A stretch of 64,000 nucleotides of DNA from Bacteroides zhangwenhongii. Lineage in GTDB: Bacteria > Bacteroidota > Bacteroidia > Bacteroidales > Bacteroidaceae. The translations under genes were made by a program, and so were the position numbers. Shown here piece after piece: positions 1-8,070 of the stretch. Under the pieces are notes generated by a model. The model saw nothing but the letters and a program-made list of their open reading frames with translations, had not been told where the DNA came from and made no database searches. The stretch covers positions 3,410,001 to 3,474,000 of the forward strand of contig NZ_CP059856.1 in the NCBI RefSeq assembly GCF_009193325.2, given 5' to 3'. How positions within the stretch are numbered: the stretch's first letter is position 1; each line of letters starts with the position of its first letter.

Positions 1-1261
1 CTTCATCCGTTATTTCCCAGTAAGGTTTCATCACCGGACATCCATTTTCAGTCATCTGTCCTGACCCGTCGAGTGTGCAAGAACCAGAATTGATTAAATG
101 AATAAAACCATTAGAGGCGATGCCTTCCAGTTTAATTCCGGTGACCCGTTCCACAGCTTCAGGACTCCAGTAAGTACGGACATCAGCAAAAAGTTGGGAA
201 GTATTAGTCAACAGATGCCCCAGTAACATTGCAGTTGCATTCAAATGATCATTTTCTGTAGCAACAATAAAAGCCTTACGAATACCATTCCAGTCGAAAG
301 AAGAATTTAAGATAGCTTCACTAAAATCGCCATTAGGAAAAAAATCGGTCCATTGCCGCTGTCCTTGGAAGCCACCCATAATCGCATTATGCCCCATAGA
401 TTCTTCCTCATACCCCATTTCCTTCAGAACCGGATTTCCAATCATCATGTCACGGATAATAAGTGTCATTTTCACCACAAATTCCCATTCTTGCTCTTTT
501 TGCTCACGAGTATGTTGCAAATGGGGCGGATTATAATCTGCTCCCTCTTTGCAGTTTATCCGAGTCCATGTCATTGCCTTTTCAAACTCCGTCCGGTCAA
601 AAATTCCCAATTTTATCCGGCGCAAAATTTCAACTGATTCCACGTATTCAGTACGCATACCCAAATATTTCTGCAAGAACATTGCATCTACTTGCGAACC
701 AGCAATTCCCATTGAACAATACCCGACAGATAAATAAGATTTCCCTTTCATTTGTCCGACAGCCAAGGAAGCACGGGCAAAACGCAAAAGTCTTTCCTTC
801 ACATCTTCCGGAATCGTATTATCAGACGCATCCTGTACATCTTTTCCATAAATACCAAAAGCAGGCAACCCTTTTTGATTATGCCCGGCCAAGGCAGCAG
901 CCAGATATACAGCTCCCGGACGTTCAGAACCATTAAAACCCCAGATAGCTTTCGGCAAAAGTGGATCCATATCAATGGTTTCAGAACCATAACACCAGCA
1001 AGGAGTGACAGAAAGTGTAGCACATACATTCTCTCCTGCAAATTTACAAGCACAAGCAGCCGCTTCTGTAACACCTCCGATTGTAGTATCAGCAATCACA
1101 CATTCTACAGGGGCGCCATCCATATAACGCAGATTCTCACTATACAAACGAGCCACGCTACGAGCCATTTCCATTGTCTTTTCTTCCAAGGATTCGCGTA
1201 TCCCTTTCCTTCTGCCGTCAATAATCGGACGAATCCCTATTTTCGGATGATTTGTTTCCAT
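1..1261 (-). CDS. fucI: L-fucose isomerase, C-terminus cut by window edge
   Basis: About 420 N-terminal codons are visible, from the ATG at 1261; the family is near 590 residues, so the C-terminus lies outside the window. The protein begins [20 protein letters not shown] and contains [36 protein letters not shown] and [13 protein letters not shown], the highly conserved FucI core. The Glu of SEAIL and the Asp of TEND probably correspond to the metal-binding catalytic pair of the E. coli enzyme; the third ligand (His) would lie in the missing part. Known role: Mn-dependent interconversion of L-fucose and L-fuculose (also D-arabinose and D-ribulose) in the cytoplasm. It starts 19 bp after the YhcH-family gene and is the last visible gene of the LacI-regulated operon. 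The true substrate here is uncertain because the neighbouring aldolase is not a fuculose-phosphate aldolase. Confidence 0.93.
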   Translation of the reverse strand, partial: METNHPKIGIRPIIDGRRKGIRESLEEKTMEMARSVARLYSENLRYMDGAPVECVIADTTIGGVTEAAACACKFAGENVCATLSVTPCWCYGSETIDMDPLLPKAIWGFNGSERPGAVYLAAALAGHNQKGLPAFGIYGKDVQDASDNTIPEDVKERLLRFARASLAVGQMKGKSYLSVGYCSMGIAGSQVDAMFLQKYLGMRTEYVESVEILRRIKLGIFDRTEFEKAMTWTRINCKEGADYNPPHLQHTREQKEQEWEFVVKMTLIIRDMMIGNPVLKEMGYEEESMGHNAIMGGFQGQRQWTDFFPNGDFSEAILNSSFDWNGIRKAFIVATENDHLNATAMLLGHLLTNTSQLFADVRTYWSPEAVERVTGIKLEGIASNGFIHLINSGSCTLDGSGQMTENGCPVMKPYWEITDE

Positions 1262-1280
1262 ATTCTTGATTCTTTTATAT

Positions 1281-1889
1281 TTAATCGACTTTTATTTTAA
1301 CTACCAGTTTTTTCACCATTGCCTGTTTCATATCCTTCACACATGGGCGGTGCGCATCCTGAGGGAAAAAAATAAAAAAGTTTTCCGGAGTGGCTTTTCT
1401 CTGTATACCACCGTCAGAAGCATAAAAAGCGATATCTTTCTCCTCATCATACGACTGCATTTCTTTCAATAAAGCAGTGTCCCGCAGAATACCGATATAT
1501 TCACTACCGGAAATCAAATACTGTACATCAATGTATTTTTTATGTACTTCATAAAGTGCATCCTCCGGTTCTTTAGTTCGATATTCACTAATCGTGATAT
1601 AAATATCATCACTCAAGTCTATACGCCCCAAAGGCAAACTGTCCAAATTGGTATGAACCAAAAAATTAAAAGCTTGTTCCCAGCGTTCGGGATACTTCCG
1701 ATAGTGTTTTTCCCATACCACCCGATCAATCATAGAATCGGGTAAAGCTGCAAATGGCGTCAGTACACCATTTTTATTAAAAGTTATACTTTCCATTGTC
1801 TCTTCTTTCTCATTCTGTGTTTTTTTGGATGCTACATTACACGCACACAGCAACCCAACTATCAATATCAGATAAATTATTTTCATCAT
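1281..1889 (-). CDS. YhcH/YjgK/YiaL-family lipoprotein
   Basis: 202 residues. An N-terminal signal peptide ends in LLCAC (lipid-modified Cys at about residue 17). The rest matches the YhcH/YjgK/YiaL (DUF386, EbgC-like) cupin-type fold: [17 protein letters not shown], then [13 protein letters not shown] and VKKLVVKI, with His and Glu residues typical of its metal site. Family members accompany sialic-acid, ulosonate and other sugar catabolic genes and are thought to act on sugar anomers or epimers; the exact reaction is often unknown. Lipid attachment puts this copy in the envelope rather than the cytoplasm, which is unlike E. coli YhcH. Its ATG overlaps the stop of the upstream symporter gene (ATGA, 4 bp), implying translational coupling. 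Confidence 0.85.
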   Translation of the reverse strand: MMKIIYLILIVGLLCACNVASKKTQNEKEETMESITFNKNGVLTPFAALPDSMIDRVVWEKHYRKYPERWEQAFNFLVHTNLDSLPLGRIDLSDDIYITISEYRTKEPEDALYEVHKKYIDVQYLISGSEYIGILRDTALLKEMQSYDEEKDIAFYASDGGIQRKATPENFFIFFPQDAHRPCVKDMKQAMVKKLVVKIKVD

Positions 1890-3355
1890 TTCTTCGTTTT
1901 TACTAAATGCATACTGATAAATCCAACCAAGAAAATTACAATTGTTCCGAAGACAATCGTCAGGTTAGCATGGAAAGGACTTGCATATTCTCCCATAAAA
2001 CCATCTGTAAAGAAAATAGGAGACAAGCTCATCCATACTACCACGAAAATGCCACAGATTACTCCCAGAACTGCATCCACATTGCGGGACTTTTTTGAAA
2101 CATAACCCAACAGAAAGAGCCCCAGCATTCCCCCACTAAAAATAGAAGATAAAGCCCACCAAGCGTCTAATGCACTTTCTACATTCAAAAATGCCAATGC
2201 CACAAAAATGCCGATTATCCCTACCAAGACATTAAAAAAATACAAAGCCTTCACCGACTGCTTCTCCGTCGGTTGCCTATTCACATAGCGGGCATAATAA
2301 TCAGTCAGAATAATTGTGGCAGAACTAGTGATGCTTGTAGCTACCGTACTCATTCCCGCAGCAAAAATTGAAGCGATCAACAATCCGGTAAGCCCCGTGG
2401 GAAGCACATGAACTATAAAGTACGGAAAAACTGCATCCCCTTCCACCCCTACTGGAAGTGTTTCCGGAAATACCTTATAATAGGCATATAATGCAGTACC
2501 TATCAGAAAAAATACAGCCGAAACAGGAATAAACAAATACCCCCCAAAAAGAGCAGAGAATTTTGCTTGTTTCTCATCTTTAGCTGTCAGATAGCGTTGT
2601 ACGTAGTTTTGGTCTATTCCGTAATTTTGCAGGTTAATAAATATCCCATAGACAAGGCATACCCAAAAGGTAGATTCCGTCAAACTACTTCCAAAACTTC
2701 CCAAACTGAATTTATGGTCGGTAACTGCAATCCGGAAAACTTGAGCCGGACCTTCCGGCATTTTAAACATCAATACACAAAGACACGCTAAAGCACCGCC
2801 AATCAAAATAAATCCTTGTATAGCTTCTGTCCATATTACAGCTTTCAAACCGCCCAACATTGAATAAGCAATAATAGCAATACTGGTTATTACAATAATC
2901 GTTTTGACATCCCAGCCCAATAACGCGTTCATAGGCAGGGCAAGTAAATACAAAATAGAACCCATCCGGGCAAATTGCGTCAACAGATAACAAGCAGAAG
3001 CATAAATTCGAGCCCAGGGACCGAACCGTTCCTCCAAAAAGCTATAAGCTGACACACTTCCAATCGAACGATAGAAGGGTACGAAGTACTTGGCAGCAAA
3101 ATAGGAAGCGATCGGGATAGACAGACTAAATACGAATGCATTCCAATCCGCCATATATGCTTTACCCGGATAAGCCAAATAGCTGATACTGCTTACATAA
3201 GTCGCGAAAATAGACATTCCAACAACCCACCCCGGAAGGGCACGCCCCGCAGAAGTGAACTCCTCAGACGAACGTTTCTTGTTGAAGAAAGAGCAGCCAA
3301 AGACCACAACCCCTCCCGTAAAGAATAAAAATATAATAATATCGAGAATAGACAT
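1886..3355 (-). CDS. Sodium/solute symporter (SSS family)
   Basis: 489 residues, strongly hydrophobic throughout, with about 13 predicted membrane helices. Sequence segments such as FTSAGRALPGWVVGMSIFATYVSSISYLAYPGKAY near residues 30-70, and a helix containing AAGMSTVATSITSSATI, match the sodium:solute symporter family (PF00474), which includes Na+/sialic acid, Na+/glucose and Na+/proline carriers. It should import the substrate of the operon across the inner membrane. The gene sits 20 bp after the aldolase and overlaps the YhcH-family gene by 4 bp. The substrate cannot be read from sequence; operon context suggests a monosaccharide or sugar acid. Confidence 0.9.
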   Translation of the reverse strand: MSILDIIIFLFFTGGVVVFGCSFFNKKRSSEEFTSAGRALPGWVVGMSIFATYVSSISYLAYPGKAYMADWNAFVFSLSIPIASYFAAKYFVPFYRSIGSVSAYSFLEERFGPWARIYASACYLLTQFARMGSILYLLALPMNALLGWDVKTIIVITSIAIIAYSMLGGLKAVIWTEAIQGFILIGGALACLCVLMFKMPEGPAQVFRIAVTDHKFSLGSFGSSLTESTFWVCLVYGIFINLQNYGIDQNYVQRYLTAKDEKQAKFSALFGGYLFIPVSAVFFLIGTALYAYYKVFPETLPVGVEGDAVFPYFIVHVLPTGLTGLLIASIFAAGMSTVATSITSSATIILTDYYARYVNRQPTEKQSVKALYFFNVLVGIIGIFVALAFLNVESALDAWWALSSIFSGGMLGLFLLGYVSKKSRNVDAVLGVICGIFVVVWMSLSPIFFTDGFMGEYASPFHANLTIVFGTIVIFLVGFISMHLVKTKK

Positions 3356-3375
3356 AGCCGTTCTTTTTACTAGGT

Positions 3376-4305
3376 TTATCTAAGTACTACATTAATACCC
3401 AATTTCTGAAGTGCCTTCCATATCTTCTCCCTTTCGCGTTGTTCAAACTTATGAAAAGGTGCGGCAACATAATCACTACATATTCCCAATAAATTAAGAG
3501 CACATTTCAAACCCTTCAAATAGCTGGATCCATGCTGTCCTACTGTATAAATAGTGGCACTGATCTGCATAACTTTTTCCTGTAAACGTTTCAGTTCTTC
3601 CAGATTTGTATTTTTTGCGGCATTATATAACTCCACATACAATTCGGGAAACATGTTAGCCCCTCCATTTACTCCACCGTGAGCACCGAGAAGTACCGAT
3701 TCCGCCATAATCTCTTCCGGACCAACCAACATAGAGAAATCCTGACGTTCTTTCAGCGCATACATTACGGACTGAAAATAAACAGCATTAGCTGAACTGT
3801 CTTTAAAACCAATAACCCTTGGATCCTCCGCTATCCTCTGAATAGTGGCAGGTGCGAAATTCACTTTTGTATGGGTAGGCATATTGTACAAAAACAACGG
3901 CAACGGTAACTGAGGTGTCAGATTCTCATAAAACTCGATCAATTCAGGCTGCCCTGCGGCAAAATAGTAAGGAGGCGCAGAAACTACAGCATCCGCTCCA
4001 TTGTCTGCTGCAATACGAGCCAAGTTTACACTTTCCACAATTGAAGTGTCCGAGATACATACCAATACCGGTAAACGCCCTTTCGTTATCCGACATGTAT
4101 TCTTTATCATCTCCACTCTCAATTTATAGCTTAGACTTTGGGCTTCGCCAGTAGTACCCAATACAAAAAGAGCATGTACGCCACCTGCTATCAAATGTTC
4201 TATCAATCTGTTCAGACCTTCAACATCAAGTACATCATCGTCCAATAAAGGAGTCACCAAGGGGGGAATAATCCCCGACAAAGGAGCATTCATCTTGCAA
4301 TTCAT
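3376..4305 (-). CDS. DHDPS/N-acetylneuraminate lyase superfamily aldolase
   Basis: 309 residues, the usual size of this TIM-barrel aldolase/dehydratase superfamily. Visible signatures are GTTGE (residues 50-54, carboxylate-binding loop), the catalytic Tyr in PLFLYNMP (Y140) and the Schiff-base Lys in GFKDSS (K168). The family cleaves or condenses pyruvate-derived compounds: dihydrodipicolinate synthase, N-acetylneuraminate lyase and 2-keto-3-deoxy-sugar-acid aldolases. Placement in a LacI-controlled operon with a symporter, a YhcH-family protein and FucI argues for a catabolic sugar-acid or sialic-type aldolase rather than lysine biosynthesis. The substrate is unresolved. It lies 32 bp downstream of the regulator and 20 bp upstream of the symporter. 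Confidence 0.85.
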   Translation of the reverse strand: MNCKMNAPLSGIIPPLVTPLLDDDVLDVEGLNRLIEHLIAGGVHALFVLGTTGEAQSLSYKLRVEMIKNTCRITKGRLPVLVCISDTSIVESVNLARIAADNGADAVVSAPPYYFAAGQPELIEFYENLTPQLPLPLFLYNMPTHTKVNFAPATIQRIAEDPRVIGFKDSSANAVYFQSVMYALKERQDFSMLVGPEEIMAESVLLGAHGGVNGGANMFPELYVELYNAAKNTNLEELKRLQEKVMQISATIYTVGQHGSSYLKGLKCALNLLGICSDYVAAPFHKFEQREREKIWKALQKLGINVVLR

Positions 4306-4337
4306 AGCTAGAAAAAAAATAATTTATTAATATTTTG

Positions 4338-5342
4338 TTATTTAATGACAATACGGGCAGGAATAATCACCTGCATAAGTTCATCGCTTTCCTTATTTAT
4401 TTTTTTCATCAATATTTCAACCGCTTTTTCACTTATTTCGGGAATAGGCTGTTCCACACAGGAAACTGGACAATAAGCTAACTTGAATTCATCCGGATTA
4501 TCAAAACTAACCACCGTGAAATGTTCCGTCAATGTTGTATTTCTTTCTTTAAGAGCAATCAGCACCTGAGTCCCGATACGATTCGACGCACAATAAATTG
4601 CGTCAATCCCCATGCGTAAAAACTGATAAACCCCTTCTCTTACACTCTTTTGAAAATTAAAGAAATCAACTTCATAGAACAAAGAAGAATCAAAAGGTAT
4701 ATTATGTTCATCAAGCGCCTGCTTAAATCCAAGATATCGCTCCTGAAAGTTGGACAAAGTATGAGTGACCGTCATGTAAGCAATCTTTTTAAATCCTTGA
4801 TCAATAATCAGGTTCGTCAACCTGTAAGTCGCGTCTTTATTATCAATCTGCACATAATCAACTGGCACCTCTTTCACTATACGGTCAATCAACACTACAG
4901 GCTTTCTATTCTTCACAATATCCATTATGATTTTTTCGCTATTTTCTGTCGGAGCTACAATTAGCCCATCCACTTGTTTTGACAAAAACATCTGTGCCGC
5001 TCTCTCAAACTTTTCCGAAGATTCATCAGAACTTGCAAACATCACTTGATAATTATATCTGGCAGCCTCTTTTTCCACACAAGAGGCTATTTTAGAAAAA
5101 AACGGATTGGAAACATCTCCAAGAATCAACCCTATTGTACGTGTTTTCCCAGTTCGTAGACCTTGGGCCAAGCCATTGGGTTGATATCCCATCTCTTTCG
5201 CCTTCCGTCTCACATTCTGTTCGACAGCCTCACTTATCCTATATTTCTTCGCTCTACCATTCAAAACCATAGATACGACAGTAGAAGAAATATTCAATTC
5301 AGCCGCAACATCACTAAGAGTTATTTTTTTTCGTTTATCCAT
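4338..5342 (-). CDS. LacI-family transcriptional regulator
   Basis: 334 residues, standard LacI length. The N-terminal HTH is KKITLSDVAAELNISSTVVSMVLNG (residues about 5-29), followed by the hinge region ending GLRTGKTRTIGLIL and a periplasmic-binding-protein-like effector domain (VSNPFFSKIA, VDGLIVAPTE, FDNPDEFKLAYCPVSCVEQP). It is the first gene of the operon that continues with aldolase, symporter, YhcH-family protein and FucI, so it probably regulates its own operon. Two 18-bp near-palindromes with a central CG lie 220-315 bp upstream of the start and are its likely operators (inference). The inducer is unknown. Confidence 0.93.
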   Translation of the reverse strand: MDKRKKITLSDVAAELNISSTVVSMVLNGRAKKYRISEAVEQNVRRKAKEMGYQPNGLAQGLRTGKTRTIGLILGDVSNPFFSKIASCVEKEAARYNYQVMFASSDESSEKFERAAQMFLSKQVDGLIVAPTENSEKIIMDIVKNRKPVVLIDRIVKEVPVDYVQIDNKDATYRLTNLIIDQGFKKIAYMTVTHTLSNFQERYLGFKQALDEHNIPFDSSLFYEVDFFNFQKSVREGVYQFLRMGIDAIYCASNRIGTQVLIALKERNTTLTEHFTVVSFDNPDEFKLAYCPVSCVEQPIPEISEKAVEILMKKINKESDELMQVIIPARIVIK

Positions 5343-5561
5343 ATTATTATATTAAGGTAAAGAATAAATCAAGTTTTATTTAATAAACAACGTTTTTATA
5401 ACACTTTGTACGCTCAATGATAGTGAATTACTAAACGAAATAAGAATGTGAATAAATCACAATTAATAGAGAACCCCATAAACACTTCCAATAGACTCAA
5501 TAAATCTTTTCTTCAGCAATAGAATTCATAAGCATTCACCTTCCATTTCAAGCATCAGACT

Positions 5562-5656
5562 AGCTAATTCGTTTTAGCATAACAAGTAAAAAAAATAGCA
5601 AGCACTATATTTCTTCTTTCTTTTTATTTTTGTATCTTTGCTAAAACGATACAGCA
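5562..5656. promoter_or_regulatory. Pair of candidate LacI-family operators
   Basis: Positions 5639-5656 read TGCTAAAACGATACAGCA, an imperfect dyad centred on CG (6 of 9 pairs). Positions 5562-5579, read on the minus strand, give TGCTAAAACGAATTAGCT, sharing the first 11 bases and the AGC near the end. The two sites are inverted relative to each other with centres 77 bp apart. An 18-bp dyad centred on CG is the classical LacI/GalR operator form. The first site overlaps the start of a minus-strand -7 box, so binding would block the regulator operon. The rest of 5343-5995 is AT-rich with no convincing gene. Confidence 0.6.
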
Positions 5657-5688
5657 AATATAATACTTATTCAATTCAACTATTCAAA
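5654..5688 (-). promoter_or_regulatory. Candidate promoter of the LacI operon
   Basis: On the minus strand, TATATTTG at 5661-5654 matches the Bacteroides -7 consensus TAnnTTTG. A TTTG at 5688-5685 could serve as the -33 element with a 23-bp spacer, slightly longer than the usual 19-21 bp. The transcript would carry a leader of about 300 nt before the regulator start at 5342, containing the second operator. Confidence 0.5.
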
Positions 5689-5988
5689 GCGCACACTTAT
5701 TTATTATATTTTAACTATGCAGTTTCATTCAAGAAGTTAACAGAGATAGGCTAACCCACAATTATTTAGCATCATTTTTATTTACATTAAAAACCAAATA
5801 CAAACAGATAACAACTCCGTATAATGTTACATATTATAACAAATATAGCTTAATTACGGAGTTTGCTATGATCTATCCAATTGTAAACAGAACTGAAGTG
5901 CGATAGAAATTAAAAAAAGAAATTTACATTTCATAAACATATCCCAAGTTTTAGCAAAAAATAAAAGAAAAGCTTCACTATTTTTTCA

Positions 5989-5996
5989 TATTTTTG
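5989..5996 (+). promoter_or_regulatory. -7 box of the Nudix gene
   Basis: TATTTTTG fits TAnnTTTG. Its position rules out the in-frame GTG at 5996 as a start codon and supports ATG 6038, giving a leader of about 35 nt. No clear -33 TTTG is visible. Confidence 0.5.
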
Positions 5997-6037
5997 TGGT
6001 CAAACAATTTTTAATTCCTATAAAGCACTTCATAATA

Positions 6038-6562
6038 ATGAAACATCCTCTTGCCCAGTTCCTATATTGCCCTGAATGTGGTTCCTCTCATTTTGAGGTC
6101 AACAACGAGAAATCTAAAAAATGTGCAGATTGCGGCTTTGTCTATTATTTCAATCCTTCTGCTGCTACAGTAGCACTCATCTTGAATGAGAAAAATGAAC
6201 TGCTTGTCTGCCGACGTGCCAAAGAGCCAGCCAAAGGGACTCTCGACCTACCCGGCGGATTCATCGATATGAATGAAACAGGCGAAGAAGGTGTTGCCCG
6301 CGAAGTACTGGAAGAAACAGGGCTGAAAGTTAAAAAAGCCGTTTACCAGTTCACACTTCCCAATATTTATATTTATTCAGGTTTTCCTGTACACACACTC
6401 GATATGTTTTTCCTCTGCACTGTAGAAGACATGAGCCATTTCTCCGCCATGGATGATGTAGCAGATTCTTTCTTCCTACCTCTCTCCGAGATTCATCCGG
6501 AAGATTTCGGACTGGATTCTATCCGGCGAGGACTTATCTTGTTTCTAGCTCAATACCGCTAA
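6038..6562 (+). CDS. Nudix hydrolase with N-terminal zinc ribbon
   Basis: 174 residues from ATG 6038, chosen because a -7 box overlaps the upstream in-frame GTG. The N-terminus carries two Cys pairs (CPECG and CADCG, about residues 11-36), a zinc ribbon like that of NudC-type enzymes. The Nudix box GFIDMNETGEEGVAREVLEETGL fits Gx5Ex7REUxEExGU. Family role: hydrolysis of nucleoside diphosphates linked to another moiety, including NADH, ADP-ribose or damaged nucleotides, in the cytoplasm. It is shorter than full-length NudC, so the substrate remains open. It is monocistronic, between two promoter regions. Confidence 0.88.
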   Translation: MKHPLAQFLYCPECGSSHFEVNNEKSKKCADCGFVYYFNPSAATVALILNEKNELLVCRRAKEPAKGTLDLPGGFIDMNETGEEGVAREVLEETGLKVKKAVYQFTLPNIYIYSGFPVHTLDMFFLCTVEDMSHFSAMDDVADSFFLPLSEIHPEDFGLDSIRRGLILFLAQYR

Positions 6563-6673
6563 AATTATTCTATCAGTCTAATATAATACATATCTTTTTA
6601 TCATCAGAGCAGTTGATCACACAACCTTAAACAATTATATCACTATAAATGAACAAAATACAACATATTGTGT

Positions 6674-6714
6674 TATCTTTGTAACCACCATTAATTTAAT
6701 GGCCATTAAATTAA
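6674..6714 (+). promoter_or_regulatory. -7 box followed by a perfect 24-bp palindrome
   Basis: TATCTTTG at 6674-6681 is a good -7 box for the ATPase gene at 6737. Starting 10 bp after it, 6691-6714 is a perfect 24-bp palindrome (half-site TTAATTTAATGG) lying at or just after the expected transcription start. The heptamer CCATTAA recurs around and within it. It may be an operator for an unknown regulator or a leader hairpin. Confidence 0.5.
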
Positions 6715-6736
6715 CCGCCATTAAGATAGCAATAAT

Positions 6737-8047
6737 ATGAAGTTCTACGACCGAAAGAAAGAAATGGCGATACTGTATGCAGCTAAAGAGCAATCACAAA
6801 CGAGCGCTTGCTTTACTGTAATGACCGGACGCCGACGAATCGGAAAAACAGCTCTACTCTTAGAGGCTGTCAAAGACACCCGATTCGTATATATATTTGT
6901 AGCAAGAAAGAGTGAAGTCCTGCTTTGCGCACAATATCAACCTGTCATTGAGGAAACACTTGGCATTCGTATCTATGGAGAAATCAGAGAGTTCGCACAA
7001 CTCTTTGAACTACTGATGCAACATTCCCAAAAGGAAAATTTCACATTAATCATTGACGAATTTCAAGAATTTCTCTATATCAATCCGTCTATCGTCAGCG
7101 ACATACAACGTATCTGGGATCAATATCACGCAACTTCCAGAATCAATTTCATTGTATGCGGTTCCGTTTATTCAATGATGAAAAGAATATTCGAAGACCG
7201 CAAGGAGCCACTATACGGACGCCTTACCGCCCGAATTTCTCTGCATCCATTCACCACCACCGTCATCAAAGAGATTCTGGCAGACCATGCCCCTCAATTC
7301 ACATCGGAAGATTTGCTTTGCCTGTATTTGCTGACAGGTGGAGTAGCCAAATACATCACCCTATTGATGGAAGCGAAAGCATTTAATAAAAATGCCATGA
7401 TAAATTATGCGCTTTCCGAAGGCTCACCATTTCTGACAGAAGGCAAAGACATGTTGATTTCCGAGTTCGGGAAAGACTATGCCAATTATTTTTCTATCCT
7501 ATCTCTCATTGCGGAAGGAAAAACAACACAACGAGAGATTGATTCCATCATCAATAAAAACACTGGTTCCTATTTAGCCAACCTTGAGGATGAATATTCA
7601 TTAATCAAAAAAGTGAAGCCGATGTTCGCTAAACCTAATAGTCGTGCTACCCGTTATTGCCTGCAAGACAATTTTCTACGATTCTGGTTTCGCTTCATCT
7701 TCCCAAACAACGCAGTACTGGAAATGGGGAAAAACCATTTACTGATAAAATATGTAGAAAAGAACTACGAACAATACAGCGGCCTACTGTTAGAAAAATA
7801 TTTCCGTGAACGTATCGCTGAAGAAGAAGAAGTTACCGACGTAGGTAACTATTGGGACAAAAACGGAGAAAATGAAATAGACCTGATTGCCCTCAACCGG
7901 TTTAACAAAACAGCACTTATCGGAGAAGTAAAAAGAAATTCGAGAAAAATAAGTATCCCGGCATTGGAAAAGAAAGGAGAAACTTTACATAAAGAATTAA
8001 ATGATTATAAAATAACTTTCAAAGGATTCTCATTGAAAGATATGTAG
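6737..8047 (+). CDS. AAA ATPase with DUF234/PD-(D/E)XK-like C-terminus
   Basis: 436 residues. The N-terminal P-loop ATPase domain has Walker A GRRRIGKT (residues 31-38) and Walker B LIIDEFQEF (from about residue 104). A winged-helix-like middle follows. The C-terminal part NEIDLIALNRFNKTALIGEVKR has the D...ExK spacing of a PD-(D/E)XK nuclease-like fold, as in the DUF234 group of archaeal-type ATPases common in Bacteroides. The cellular function of this family is not established; roles in DNA transactions or toxin-like systems have been suggested. It is transcribed alone from the palindrome-associated promoter, and the next gene has its own -7 box overlapping its end. Confidence 0.85.
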   Translation: MKFYDRKKEMAILYAAKEQSQTSACFTVMTGRRRIGKTALLLEAVKDTRFVYIFVARKSEVLLCAQYQPVIEETLGIRIYGEIREFAQLFELLMQHSQKENFTLIIDEFQEFLYINPSIVSDIQRIWDQYHATSRINFIVCGSVYSMMKRIFEDRKEPLYGRLTARISLHPFTTTVIKEILADHAPQFTSEDLLCLYLLTGGVAKYITLLMEAKAFNKNAMINYALSEGSPFLTEGKDMLISEFGKDYANYFSILSLIAEGKTTQREIDSIINKNTGSYLANLEDEYSLIKKVKPMFAKPNSRATRYCLQDNFLRFWFRFIFPNNAVLEMGKNHLLIKYVEKNYEQYSGLLLEKYFRERIAEEEEVTDVGNYWDKNGENEIDLIALNRFNKTALIGEVKRNSRKISIPALEKKGETLHKELNDYKITFKGFSLKDM

Positions 8048-8055
8048 TACTTTTG
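8048..8055 (+). promoter_or_regulatory. -7 box of the TPR-protein gene
   Basis: TACTTTTG fits TAnnTTTG, starting one base after the ATPase stop. It implies transcription from about 8062 and supports ATG 8071 over the in-frame TTG at 8053. Confidence 0.5.
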
Positions 8056-8070
8056 CATAAACACCCGATT

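Noticed and set aside
3376..4305. Dihydrodipicolinate synthase of lysine biosynthesis (dapA)
   Set aside because: The active-site residues fit the superfamily, but the context is a LacI-regulated sugar uptake operon, so a biosynthetic name is not justified.
5633..5640. Plus-strand TATCTTTG as a second, divergent promoter in the LacI upstream region
   Set aside because: It fits TAnnTTTG, but the -33 is only TTTC and the nearest plus-strand gene is nearly 400 bp away with its own -7 box; support is too weak.
5996..6037. GTG start for the Nudix protein adding 14 residues
   Set aside because: The codon overlaps the predicted -7 box and would lie upstream of the transcription start.
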